In this document: positions 20,952 through 31,825 of the stretch, in pieces
How the letters are laid out: each line of letters starts with the position of its first letter
How positions within the stretch are numbered: position 1 is the stretch's first letter
NCBI GenBank assembly: GCA_035772785.1
Contig: JAOCPU010000018.1
Coordinates: 248,001 to 312,000, forward strand
Length of the DNA: 64,000 nucleotides
Direction of reading: 5' to 3'
Source of the DNA: Phlebiopsis flavidoalba
Taxonomy: Eukaryota; Basidiomycota; Agaricomycetes; Polyporales; Phanerochaetaceae
Position numbers and translations under genes: made by a program
Notes under the pieces: model-generated
What the model was told of the DNA's origin: nothing
The model's input: the letters and a program-made list of their open reading frames with translations, nothing else
The model's database searches: none

Positions 20952-23900
20952 CTAGAACTTGGGAACACCAAAGGTGCCGTCTGGGTCTAAATAAAAAAGC
21001 GAAATTCAATAAAAGCGCCCGTTTGACGGAGACCTTCATCTCACCAGCACCGTTGCTATAAACGTATGCTTTATCTTTCTCCGCCCTATGCTTAAGCTCG
21101 CTGATAATTTCGTGCGACCTGACCTTGACCTTCTCGTTTTTCGACTCGCGCCGCCTCTTACTTGCGGCTTCAGCGACATGGTACCGACTTGTGTGGTTCT
21201 GCAACATCATGTCGAGTGCACTCGTCGTGGTACCTTCTTCACGGTATTCCCTCGATTGTAACCCGGCCATCGAGGTTTTCGGTCGCCCGAAAATGAGTGC
21301 CCACGCAGCTCTTGCGGGTACCCGTGATAGTTGATATGTACGGGACGGTCTGGTGTAAAGAGCGTTATCCCAATCGGGTGTTCAGGAGGGAGTGTGGGCG
21401 TGAGTGCCCTCCGGACCGAGGATCATCAGATCTGTCACGTTCAGCGGGTGACGCGGATACGCAAGTCATTGGCGCAAGCTTGCGGAGTGAGGGCGGCGGC
21501 GGCGATCACTTCGAAGGTCACTTCGACGCCTATGCCACAAATGGACGACGTCGTTGGGGTCAATGCCCGTCACCGTGACAGAAGCAAAATCTCCAGAATG
21601 GACGCTCCAGCGACATGCAGTGCTATGACACAGTGATAAGGATATATGTCTATGCGAGGTTTTTTGAGCTTACCCTGTCGGCCTCTTCAGGACTCAGCCA
21701 ACACAGGCGTTGGCTCTGCTTGCTTCCAACCATGAGATTTATGTAATTCTTGGCACGCAAGCAATGTGCGATTTTGTACTCAAGAAACAGTTGGCATCCG
21801 GTGGGAGGTACACGCGAGCCAGCGACGGTTTGAGGTTGAGAACAGCACGCATGCAATCATGAATGAAGGGTTTTGGTGAGAAAATCCGTTATGTTCCTGA
21901 CGAGCCCATGTGGAAGTCTCGACATAGTTGAGGGAACCACAAGGCTGGCGCCAGGTTGTCTCACGGGCCTGGAACATCCAATCGTAAATATCTCGTCGCA
22001 GAGAGGATATCGTGTGAGAACCTACCATTTTGACAAATTTGTCTGTATTGCACCATCATCGGGTGTTGGATGATATGCCCCAAGAAAGCTTCGTAGCTCG
22101 GGAAGAGGCCGCCGGTGGCGGCCGGTGAGCGTGTATCCTTGCAGCATACCTTGGCAGGTGTGCTCTTGAGTGAAGAATCTCGATGACCCGTCCACCTTGA
22201 GCACGAGAGGCCACGTCCCACTGGAAATTGCGACCGCTGTCACGGAGGACGGCGTCTAGCTTGTTAGACACCAACTCATCGGGCGAGAAGATACGGAAGC
22301 TAGTTGGGTTCCTGGACTGGACGTTATTACCGTAGCGGAATCTTCTAGGCAGTACTCACTTCTTAATGACTGTGTGTAGAAAGAAACTCGCTCACCCCGA
22401 TCGTCTTCATACAAACTGCTCTCAGATCCCTTCTCAGCCGTGAGACCAAGGACTCAATCCAGCTCGGCAACGTCGAGCGGTTCATAGCTCGCGTATGCCT
22501 CCTTCTTCTGACCAAGCTTCAGATGGTTCTCATCGGGATTACGCTCAGCACTTCCGCGCTCATGTTTGGCTCGCCGCCGTTTGCCAGAACCTTTGTGTGG
22601 CTCGTACGAAGTTAGCCATTTTTGAAGCACAGAACGTTTCCTCTGAGTCATTTCTTGCTTCCATCAGGGGGACCTGGTGAGCATGAAACGAGCCCTTCGA
22701 TGAAAACTCTCACGTGAACCTTCTTCGGACCGGCCCCACACCCTGGACCAAGGATATTCGAATGTCAGATAAGATCGTTTTAGCACAATCATTTAAACAC
22801 ATGCCCCTGTCACCTAGGCGTAGTGCGCAACGATGAGAACGGGGCCACCGTGGCTTCACGAGGGGCTTTCCGTTTCGAGCGGCCTTTCTGGAGTGATTCT
22901 GTGAATTTCGTCTAAGGCCCATTCCATCGCGGATAGGGCAGCCAAATCTTGATCTATGTTTTCGAGGTCCTCGAACGAAGCGGACTTGGTAGCCGTAACC
23001 CGCTACAAATCACGTTCAGTCACACGAATTTATCCTGGAGCCAGGGGAATTGATGTTCACAGTAAATAATAACGCGACAATTTTCCTTGTCGTCCATGGG
23101 GTACCGTAGATCGTTCTCTCGGAAATCTTGAAAACCATTGACATGCACAATTGGTAGCACAGCGCCAGACTCGGCCGGGATCGATGTATTTGTATCCCAT
23201 GCCACGCACTAAAACGGTAATTGTGCGACTCAGTCGACCTTCAGTGGAGGAGAGTATGTTTTACTTACGCAGCGGTCTCGGGCCAGTCTCGGCTTCGCCG
23301 TCCCCAATTACACACTCAGAGTGCGACGAGGTCCGGTTTTGTCCATAACAGCCCACCAAAAGATACGCTAAGTGCGTATCCCAGCTCACCGCCTTCGTGG
23401 ATAGAGCCCGAAAGAACCTCGCGCATTTATGTGACTGCAAGAGTCTAAATACGAGTGTCATCCGTGAACATAGACGATGCGCTCACCTTGGAAAGCAACC
23501 CCCCCCCCGGGGGCACTGAAGCCAGAGATAAGCCTCGAAAGAACCCTCTTTAGTCCTACTGTAGTCGGGCCACAAAAACAACGCCCAGAGAGCCCCTCGA
23601 TCCACAAGGAAGCAAGCAAAAGCGGAGCATCAAGCACCGTGTCCCGGGCCGACGACATAAAGCATATGCTGCTTCGTCTTTCGTTATAAGGCGATTTTTG
23701 CGTGAGCGTAGACAAGTGTCAACCAGTGGCATGTTCCCAGTGCCCAAGAAGACGCGACCTTGACGACGTCGGCACCAATGTCCCGCTCAACGAGAACATT
23801 GTCTTTCAAGAATATCATTGGCTAGAACAATTTCAGATATCGTTCTGAACAAAGAGCGAAGTCGATGGAGGCGCACACGCTGCGCCGATGTAGTCTGCAG

Positions 23901-24099
23901 CCTTGCGAAACTCTCTAATCGCGTGAAGCTCCTCCTCTGAAAGTACATTGCTGAGTATTCAGCTGGACTCTCCAGTCGAGAATCGCATTGGGAGCTCGGA
24001 AGCGTCGGGGGCGGGTTGGCCTCGAATATCTGTTGACCACCCATGGTATACTTGAGGCGCGTATGCTTGTAAGGGAGATGGTAGAGTTGGGTATTTCAT
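20952..24099 (-). CDS. xfp: Phosphoketolase (xylulose-5-phosphate/fructose-6-phosphate)
   Basis: This thiamine diphosphate enzyme splits xylulose-5-P (or fructose-6-P) with phosphate to acetyl phosphate plus glyceraldehyde-3-P (or erythrose-4-P). From an ATG at 24099 (MKYPTLPSPLQAYAP) the order of blocks is FLKDNVLVERD, ALGTCHWLTLVYAH, LASLWIEG, LISGFSAPGG, CVIGDGEAETGP (ThDP-binding GDGE, near 23310), ESGAVLPIVHVNGF, ALQKWLTSYEP-like, LGQKKEAYASYEPLD, SNKLDAVLRDSGRNFQWDV, GLFPSYEAFLG, TWARQEHNGFSHQNPSF, FDMML-type NHTSRYHVAEAA and NEKVKVRSHEI. An intron at 20987-21044 joins YVYSNGA to DPDGTFGVPKF and the stop at 20952-20954. Many one-base shifts occur. A C10G5 homopolymer pair at 23499-23513 sits where family members read APGGFPSH. 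Expected size about 800 residues. Confidence 0.93.
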
Positions 24100-24554
24100 G
24101 GTATTTATGTAGCACGTCCTGCGTCATGGCTGGCTGACCAGTCCACAGATCTTGTGGCGAAGGCAAAACGTCACCACGAGCGACGTCACACCTTACCGCA
24201 ATCATTGGGCGCCTATTTGGCATTGGTTTCGCGAATATACTACTCTATCGTTGCTACTTGTTATTGATTTATTATGGCGCTGCGTAGCAGCAAACTGAGT
24301 CTGACGACAGCATAGCGCCAGAATTACGGATGAGTTGTGTAAACTGGTGCTCGACTTGATGGATTGAGTAAAAACTGAACAAGAACGCTGTGCCGGCCGC
24401 TGGTAGGGCTGATTCATACAAATACATGGTTAGACAACAACTATCTATAATAAGGAATCAAAAGGTCAAGCTCAAAGAAATAAACAGTAGACTGGTTGAG
24501 ACCAGGAAGAATCTGTGAAAGTATAGGAGCTTAAACCAAATTCGTCGAAGCGGG
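24100..24554. other. Phosphoketolase upstream region
   Basis: Promoter side of the phosphoketolase and 3' side of the next minus-strand gene. AT-rich, no motif recognised. Confidence 0.35.
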
Positions 24555-25478
24555 CTAAATTCGTTGAAAGCTAGGATACCTGTCCTCGACCACCGTGACC
24601 GGTATATGGATTAGTGAAGGATTACGCGTTCCGTCGGATATGACGTCGTCTAGCTCCGGATCTGTCTGCGTGCCTGCATCCCGACGCCTCAACGCCAAGC
24701 CATCTCGTGCTAGAGCTGCGAGCCGTAACAGTACGTCTCGATCTCTTGGGCTTCCTGTAGCCTGTGGATCCTCAGCGGCAGTCGTAGCAATCATTCCTCG
24801 CACTGCGGTTCAGCAAAGCAAGGAATAAAGCTACGAAGTTTTCCGTCTGATAACTCATAAGGAATGAAAGGTCGTCTTGTGCGAGCCCCAATATGTGAGC
24901 TTGCGTGGGCTGTTCACATGCAGAAGCCTGAGCAGCGTCGCACACGAGTGAGTGTTCTTGAGCTTCAGGTTGAGGGTTATCGACCCCAGAAATACAGCCA
25001 GACGTTTCGTCAGGTTCTGGCGGAGGTGTTGTGGGGGATAATGTTTCCGACATCGGATGCCTCGGCGCGCAAAAATATTGGCGATGTTGGTGTCCATAGC
25101 TCTGAATCAACAGTGGAAGTGCAGTCGTTGGCATGGTACCCAGCTGGGAGGTGGCCCACACCTGAAGGGCCTGAACGGAGTCGAGTGCCGAGATCCAGAC
25201 TCTCCCAATGCCCCAAGTTCCAAACTACTCGGGGCGTCATTGGGAGAGTCCGGCTCTGAAGGTGGTGTGGGCGGCCTGCTGCTTAGGTCCCAAGACGAAA
25301 TGCTCTCGGCCGGAGACGGCGGTCTCTGAGCGACCGGGCTGCTTGGAGAGCCATCGCCTGAACTTCGCGACAGTAACTCTGCCACGTCAAGGACGCTGAT
25401 GACGCGCCGGGTAGGTGTGTAAGGTCGAGGGTTGGGCCCGTGAATTGCTCTAGACATTGAGCGGAGGCATTCTGACAC
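24555..25478 (-). CDS. Unrecognised Pro/Ser-rich protein
   Basis: Three consecutive minus-strand pieces in different frames read as one protein: VISVLDVAELLSRSSGDG, a Pro/Ser-rich disordered stretch (PSSPVAQRPPSPAESISSWD), then LAQDDLSFLMSYQTENFVAL and FLALLNRSAR, and, after a shift near 24780, DVLLRLAALARDGLALRRRD and DAGTQTDPELDDVI to a stop at 24555. The middle helix is amphipathic. I do not recognise the family. Upstream pieces as far as 26.66 kb may be earlier exons. Confidence 0.45.
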
Positions 25479-27013
25479 CTCATATTGGACACGAGGGTCC
25501 TCAATTGTTGCCGTTAGACTGACGGTATTACTACCGGTGAGCTCAACTGGGTCATACTAAACAGAATTAGAACCGCTCACCTTGGAATGACATCGTCGGG
25601 ATGGGACGACAGCAGCTGACCATCAACGTGATTATGCAAGGAGTAAGTTGCGGCGCGAGAGGGGCCACAGGAGATCGTGCCTTGTGCAGAAAACTCGTCG
25701 TGCTAGAGATTCTGGATCCAGACTCAACTATAACACAGTGTTAAAGGAGTAGCCGAAAACTCAAGTAACTGAAGTCTCGTACGTACGGAAGGTGGCGTGT
25801 TCCTTCGGCCAGAGTAGAAGTGTTGAAGAAGTGGATGCGCACTGTAAACAATGTTGTTTCGCCATTGTGTGCAACGCAGCGTTCGCTAGAGTAGGTGGGA
25901 GATGTGGCGTAACGTCCCGAGGACTCAAAGTTGACACCAATCTATGAGCAAGTTCGGGTCAATGATGACAATAGCTTACTTGGTAAATTTCGACTCCTAG
26001 AGGCTGTGGGAATCTTTGGAATCTGAAGTCTATGAAGGTAGTCAAGCAACAGGCGCAGTAAACCCCCAGCTATCGGCTTGAAACTGACAACAGTGGCACC
26101 CGACACGGAGGGTTTGTAGGACAGTTAGCTTACAGCGTGAAACAGAGGATGTTTGGGATCCCTATTCCTCAGTAGCGAAGAGTGCTCCGTGCCTGGGGGT
26201 TAGGATGCGAGAGTCGCAGCATCTGAAGATGCCGTTCGAATATTTAAGTGCGTGGGCTTCGGCGCTCGTCCCACACTGGTAAAACGTAGGATCAGCTGCT
26301 TGGTTCTGCCGGGCGTAGAAGGTTTGCGCAGCATATAATCAGCATTCAATACCTGTCTCGCAGGAACCCGTTTATGGGTGCGCACTAGCTGCCAGGTGGC
26401 CAGTTGGCGGCGATGGGCCACACAACGAGTGCAGACCTACCAGAAGCATAAAAACTCGATTCCATATCTCAAGCACTGCATAGTAAGTATGTATCCATTT
26501 CCCCGTCTGTGTGATCGCGTGCCATACATTATGACTTTTGTATACTTCACACCTGAGTCCAGCGGATGACACGAATGGAGCATTCGAGTTAACTAGTAAA
26601 CTTGGATACACGACGGTCCATTTATCATGGTTCCGAGTCACGTGAGGCACAACTATCAAATCCGTCAACGTGGAAACTCACTTTTAAATTCTATCAGAGT
26701 TGATACACGTTGAGTTTTTACACCAGTTTTTCAGGACATGCAGGCGTAGAACTGAGAAATTACTGAACGTATCCTGAGAGGCTGAGACGATCGTTTGCGG
26801 GTAAGGCTGTGACCGGAGATAGCCGAAGGTCTCCAAGTGATCTCTATTCAGATCTCAGTCAATTTGGATGACGTAAGCTTGTGGACTAGGCTGCACGACC
26901 GTTTACACACATCGTCTCGTTTCCCTCGTTCATGTCTCAGAGTCCATTTGGATGCTACGATTAAATCCCGGAAACGTTCACAACTCGCCAGCCTCCGTCT
27001 ATAAACTTTGTGA
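25479..27013 (-). other. Possible upstream exons, not resolved
   Basis: Minus-strand frames such as YAVLEIWNRVFMLLVGLHSL at about 26420-26480 and a preceding polar segment at 26500-26668 could be 5' exons of the Pro/Ser-rich gene and include one possible membrane helix. Splice borders were not established. Between 25.5 and 26.2 kb nothing coding was seen. Confidence 0.25.
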
Positions 27014-27547
27014 CTATAATGGGGTGATTACCATCACATCCTTCGCGCTTCCCTCTGGTAATCGTGCAGCCGGAGTCACGGTCGACGCCAGTGCCATGTT
27101 CATTGTCAGGTAAGTGTGGCTCCGGCTCTCAAGTGCTTGGCGTAGGTAGTTCGAGTGACTAGGTGGGAGAGGGGGTCCTCTCATGTAAACGAACGTGGCA
27201 GATGATCTCCTCGTAGGCCATTTCGATGGTGTTTGCTGTAAGCTCCGCGTGTCTGAGATACCTCTATAGTTGAGCTGTAAGTCTCTGCATTCTCCTCGGG
27301 AACAAGTCGTATTCATTGCATGCCAACAAGCAGTCTTCAAGAAACTAACGTCGCTGGAACCGCCTAGGACAGTCGCCAGCCTTGCAAACTCTGTACTGAC
27401 TGCCTCATGCCTTCGCAATGTGTCTGCGACGGCCATCAAGCACTCATTAACTCGACTACTGCCCGAGCTCCAACGTACTCTGGCTTCCTTGGCACTACAG
27501 AAGCAGGCTGTTCTCAAAGGAAGATATAGTCTATCTATCAATGTCAA
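27014..27547 (-). CDS. Unrecognised protein
   Basis: A minus-strand frame encodes a plausible helical segment, NECLMAVADTLRRHEAVSTE followed by FARLATVLGGSSDVSF, then a probable intron and a basic second part. Ala/Leu/Glu periodicity supports coding. The opposite strand is open too over part of the range, but its composition is less protein-like. No family recognised; start and stop uncertain. Confidence 0.35.
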   Translation of the reverse strand: MTLIDRLYLPLRTACFCSAKEARVRWSSGSSRVNECLMAVADTLRRHEAVSTEFARLATVLGGSSDVSFLKTACWHAMNTTCSRGECRDLQLNYRGISDTRSLQQTPSKWPTRRSSATFVYMRGPPLPPSHSNYLRQALESRSHTYLTMNMALASTVTPAARLPEGSAKDVMVITPL

Positions 27548-27990
27548 TCAGCAGCGCCTCCCAACGACGCTATCCCGCCCTTCACCCGCCCTGTCAGGCA
27601 CCTCGCGCACCAATGAACGTCCGTGCCTGGACACGCCTTTTACTCATTACAGCCTCGACCGGCCTGTGCTACATGTCAATAAGGTACCGGAAATGAATAT
27701 ACGTTGATTTTTTATAGACAACGTGCATGTCTCTTTCCTTGCCCTCCCTGGGTCGATCCCTCTTGTCGTACACCCACCCCATCTCGTTTGCTCGCCGAGA
27801 ATAGCCGTCGAATGCCGCTATGATGCGCGTGATAATCCTTTTTAGTAGCGTCATTGCTGCTACTTGCTTCCGGAAGCGGAGTGCTCTGTATTCCGCTGAC
27901 AGCAGTGAGTGTTCACGTAAACGTGGTCGATTAATACTTACCAACTAGCGACATGGTCTTGAGTTTTCCGCAGAGAGACAAGTGCAACCA

Positions 27991-28425
27991 ATGCAAACCC
28001 CGCCCCAGGAGTCACAGCTTCAACTCCTGAGCGCCATCCCATCCAGCCTACCCTTGGAGCGGCGGATGCCCACAGACAGCGATTATTACGACACAACGCC
28101 CACAACTTATAATCCCTATTCTTACTCAATACCCGACTGGTATAGTTATACCGACTATTCAATACCCTCATATTCAATACCCTCGTACTCCATCCCTTCG
28201 TACTCCATCCCTTCGTACGAGATTCCAAGTTACACCGCCCCTAGTTACTCCTACCCTACCGCAGGCGGTAGTGGAAGCGGAGGCGGCGGTGGCAAGACCT
28301 CGGATTTGATCCCTGAAGTTGCGTCGGAAATGAAGAAGATCAACTGGAAGAAGATCGCAGGTGCTATATCGGGGAGCGTCACTGGATTCTTTGGCCTTTG
28401 TGGGCGGGATATGGGCGGGATGTAA
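27991..28425 (+). CDS. Small Tyr-rich protein with YSIPS pentapeptide repeats
   Basis: An open frame of about 144 codons from an ATG at 27991 to a TAA at 28423-28425, one of the few uninterrupted ones in the window. Layout: polar Gln/Pro N-terminus, Tyr/Asp/Thr stretch (DSDYYDTTPTTYNPY), about six tandem pentapeptides of the form S-I-P-S-Y (28156-28245), a Gly/Ser linker (GGSGSGGGGGK), then an amphipathic Lys-rich helix leading to a hydrophobic end (KKINWKKIAGAISGSVTGFF). No signal peptide, so it is either cytosolic or tail-anchored by the last segment. No family recognised. An upstream exon is possible because the frame is open before the ATG. Confidence 0.5.
   Translation: MQTPPQESQLQLLSAIPSSLPLERRMPTDSDYYDTTPTTYNPYSYSIPDWYSYTDYSIPSYSIPSYSIPSYSIPSYEIPSYTAPSYSYPTAGGSGSGGGGGKTSDLIPEVASEMKKINWKKIAGAISGSVTGFFGLCGRDMGGM
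28156..28245 (+). repeat. 15-bp tandem repeats coding S-I-P-S-Y
   Basis: Units alternate tattcaataccctca-type and tactccatcccttcg-type, two near-identical pairs followed by degenerate units, all in frame. The pairing of identical neighbours suggests recent slippage or unequal crossover in 15- or 30-bp steps. Confidence 0.85.
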
Positions 28426-29284
28426 AACGCAAGATGAGGAAAGCCGCGAAAGGACCGAGCAATGAGAAGCATGGCACTACATGTGGACGTGCCTACCTAG
28501 CGAGGTACCTTCGCTAGGCTACCAGCCAGCGCGTTTGGCACGGTAAACGAGCCGCTACTCGCTGTCTGGGAGTTTATTATCCGCAAGTGAGTAGAGTATT
28601 TCAGCCTTAGCGAATCGTTGCATATCATTTGCCGTGATTTAAGCCCATACGCGTTTCCAAATCTAGGACAGTAAATGCCCCAGTCGATATTGAGGCTTCT
28701 CAGCCATTCCCACGGATTTGTACACTATCATTTGATACTTACGAAAAATGTCCCGAATGAAACATTGTGGGGCATGTTGGCATGCCTGTTTTGCAGAAAT
28801 CGACGTCAATTTCATGGGAGGATTGGCGTATGGTCCCAAAGTTTTAGCGTGGGCGTGTAGCCGTTCTCGTTTTGGATAGGCTACATCATTTACGTCCCTG
28901 GAGTTGCACTCGTGGCGAATTGCAGAGAATGTCAGAAGCCTTGATCCCCTGGCCCGTCAAGGTTTAGCGCTCCCGATGGACTCCTCAGCGCAGCTCAGTC
29001 ACTTCTAGTCACTTCACTGTCGAAGTAAATGTATTGTACCAGGTATATGGCGAGATCTCTGAGTAACGACAGTTTTGATGTTGATGCAATGTAAAAACGA
29101 GATGAAGAACTTGAATTTCATACTGGGGTGGCGGGGTTAGCGCTTTGGGGGTGCCATCATCTTCGTGGCGTCCAGAGCCGATGTGGCACTCAACTTCGGA
29201 TTTATATGAGTACATCAGGAATGCATTGCATTAGTAAAGTAGGATGGTGTCATATGATAACACTAGGAGTGCATAATGAATAAT
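28426..29284. other. Intergenic region
   Basis: Nothing coding recognised. It holds the 3' flank of the Tyr-rich gene and of the next minus-strand gene. A short inverted repeat (ctagcgaggtacc / ggtaccttcgctag-like) is visible at about 28496-28519. Confidence 0.35.
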
Positions 29285-30190
29285 TTAGTCCATGTGGCGA
29301 AATTCGTTCGCATTTTGACCATTATCAGGAAGTAGCATTGCGCATGGGTCGGACTCAGGCAAGGATGGCGTCGACTGCGTCTTCGAAGTACGACTTTCGG
29401 CTGCAGGAGCGTTCGCCGTTCCAAAGGTCTCGTCCGCATTATCTTTCTCCGCCGGAGCAGAGCCTATTGCCCTCGCCGTGTGGTGCACTTGAGGGCCAAG
29501 CTCGGTCGTTGCAAAGCACCTTGTCGTCCCGCCTTGCTGTCGCTCGCGTCGTGGGCGTCCACGAAAGCGTTGCACATGGCGACAACCGTCGAACGCCACG
29601 CCGCTCTCGACAAGCATAACCTCAAAGTTCGTGGAGAGGATGTCCTCGCGTGGGGCGTGTGACAAGAGAAAGCTTTTATATACGGCTTCTGCGATCCGCC
29701 GCAGCTGCGAGCGGAGAGTCGAGTGCGACGCGTCTGATTTGTATGTCTTTCGGGCTGCAGCCGTAACACGTCAAAGACTGTGCGGCGGCCCAGCGAAGCA
29801 TTGTCGAAACAAGCTCTGAGACGGCGTATTCCTCGAGACCAGGGTAGAGACTGCGAATGGAACGGTGCGTGAGAGCCCAGCCAGCGAGAGGACGTAGGTT
29901 GAGGTTCTTGCAATCTTTCAGCTTTTCGTTGGTGATGTCAAAGGAGGTGAATAAATGGCGTACCAATGCAGAAGCCATCTGTGTCCCGGTATATCCTGCC
30001 AAGAGGCCGTCAAGCTTCGCTGGGAAGCCGACACAGAGAAAAGGCTCATACTACGTGCGCAGCACGTGTGCAACGCTCGCCTGGAGGGCGAGTCTGAATC
30101 CAACAACGGATCCGTGGATAGTGCTCATGACGTAGGGCGCGTGGTGAGGATCTTGGACCATAAGGGCCGAACTCACGGCCATGGCGCAGC
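29285..30190 (-). CDS. Unrecognised protein, possibly membrane-associated
   Basis: Minus-strand pieces form a coherent protein: AVSSALMVQDPHHAPYVMST, IHGSVVGFRLALQASVAHVL, YEPFLCVGFPAKLDGLLAGY, TGTQMASALVRHLFTSFDIT, SLYPGLEEYAVSELVSTML and RWAAAQSLTCYGCSPKDI, then a basic segment (RHVQRFRGRPRRERQQGG) and a polar tail. Frame changes occur near 30050, 29680 and 29460. It has several mildly hydrophobic stretches and a Cys pair (CYGC). I do not recognise the family. A coiled-coil-like frame just upstream may be part of the same gene. Confidence 0.42.
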
Positions 30191-30391
30191 TTCCAGTTGC
30201 TTCCTCAGAGCGGCTATATCGTGGCATGCGGTCCGGGCGGCGGTTGACGCGCTATGTGCTGCGGCTACGGCGACGGGCACTATGCAGCAGCAGCAGCGTG
30301 AGGAGGGAGTGAACTATATGCAGGACTCTCGGTGTGCGGAGTGCAGCGAAGTTGCGGGGGGTGTTTAGGGGGTCTGATCGTCAGCATTCAG

Positions 30392-31825
30392 GTCTTCCAC
30401 GGCCTGTAGTGACCTGGTGCGCCCCGCGGGGGGGCAGACGAATCGGTCTTTGTGGTGTAGGAGTGACGTCGAGGCTGGTTTAAATCGCGTACGGTGGCAG
30501 GGCGAGTGTCTCGGTCTCCGCTGTGAGGGAGAGAGGTAGAAGGATGACGGTGGGTGCCTGCGAGCGTGAGCGGCGGAAGGTATTGCGCTCACGACGTTCG
30601 CGTTCCGCGCTTTCTTTTCTTTATTCGTCGTTCCCTTTGCCTTTCGCGCTCGCGTTCGTCTCCATTCCGCTCTCCTTGCTCCTTGGTCCCGCTCCCGTTC
30701 CACCAGCAACCGATCGCGATCCCGCTTCACGGTGTCCAGCTCTTTCTTCAGTCATCTCATACTCTCTGCGCCCCTTCTCTGCAGTCCGCTCGCCTCATCG
30801 GCGTCCATAGCCTCCTCGGTTCCTTTCGTCCCTGTTCCCGTTCAGTTGCGATAACACTCGATCTTCACCGTTCCCTTTTGAGAGCATCTCACTTCGCTTG
30901 TCTCTGAAAAAGCCCTCAGAGTTCTGTGCACTTCTCGCAGTCGATCGTTCGAGTTGTTTGGCCATTTCAGCGGGTTTCATGCGGCGTGGGGGGCGCACTC
31001 GTAGCCAGGTATGCACCGCAGAGTGCAATGCACCAGGCAAGTGGGGGTGGGGGAAGTCGGTTGGGGAGTGGTTCCGGACGCAGATGTGTAGTTCGAGGTG
31101 TACGGGACCTCCGCATTCGGATGGGTTTCGCGTGCGATGCGGCGGACCTACGACGAGGGATGCGGAGTCCGTGGGCGGGAGGGTGGTTGGTCAGAGACAA
31201 AGCGTGGGTGTGGGGAGCTGCAGATCCACTGCATCTGGCGCGCCGGAGGTCTGTGTGCTGCAGATTTTGGTGTGGTGGCGGGTTGATATGGCCTGTTTGC
31301 CCGTGCGCTTATAGCCGGTTGTGCGACTGGCTGCTTGTTGTTGGGGGCCTGGTTTGGTTGAACGCAGTGGGTGTGGCGCCTTGGTGGCGGCTGCTCATCC
31401 TGGTGTCTTAGGTTCCTCGGGAAGCCACCGTTCGTAGATTTGTTTCTGGCAGGGGCGGGCGTGGGCCGAGTCGAGTGTGTGGGGAGCGCACTTGCGTCAC
31501 CTGTGTTCGGTGAACGTAACTGTCTCGCCCAGTGTCCCTTCCGTGTCGTCGTCGTGTGGTCAGAACTGAAGTACTCGGTAGCAGTGTGTTGTACCCTGTA
31601 GGAAGGGTTCATTCGCCTCGGCAGGAATAATAAGAGGCGCGCTGGGCGGTGTGCGTGCAGAAGATGGTGGGGCTCGGGTACCAGTCTCCGAATCAGAGCC
31701 AACAGCAGTCTTGGACGTCGCCCGTGGAGATGCTCTCTGGTCGTTTTTCGAGTCAGAGCGGCCTTCTCCGCGCTGCACACGGTGGGGTGAGGCAGTAGCA
31801 AGGCGTAAACGGAGCGAGCTAACAC
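30392..31825 (-). CDS. Disordered protein with charged helical region
   Basis: The N-terminal half (31825-31150) is Pro/Ser/Thr/Arg-rich (AVGSDSETGTRAPPSSARTP). The C-terminal half has highly charged helices: MKPAEMAKQLERSTARSAQN near 30970 and KRDRDRLLVERERDQGARRA near 30720, typical of coiled coils or single alpha helices, then a basic tail. Several frame changes occur. The plus strand over 30.9-31.4 kb is open as well but is Gly/Val/Trp-rich, as expected for an antisense shadow. It may join the 29.3-30.2 kb gene into one larger gene. Confidence 0.38.

Noticed and set aside
21297..21636. Plus-strand frames around 21.3-21.6 kb
   Set aside because: They lie antisense to conserved phosphoketolase sequence and show no motif of their own.
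30898..31411. Plus-strand Gly/Val/Trp-rich frames
   Set aside because: Composition is that of antisense to a Pro/Ser/Thr-rich gene; no start context or family motif.
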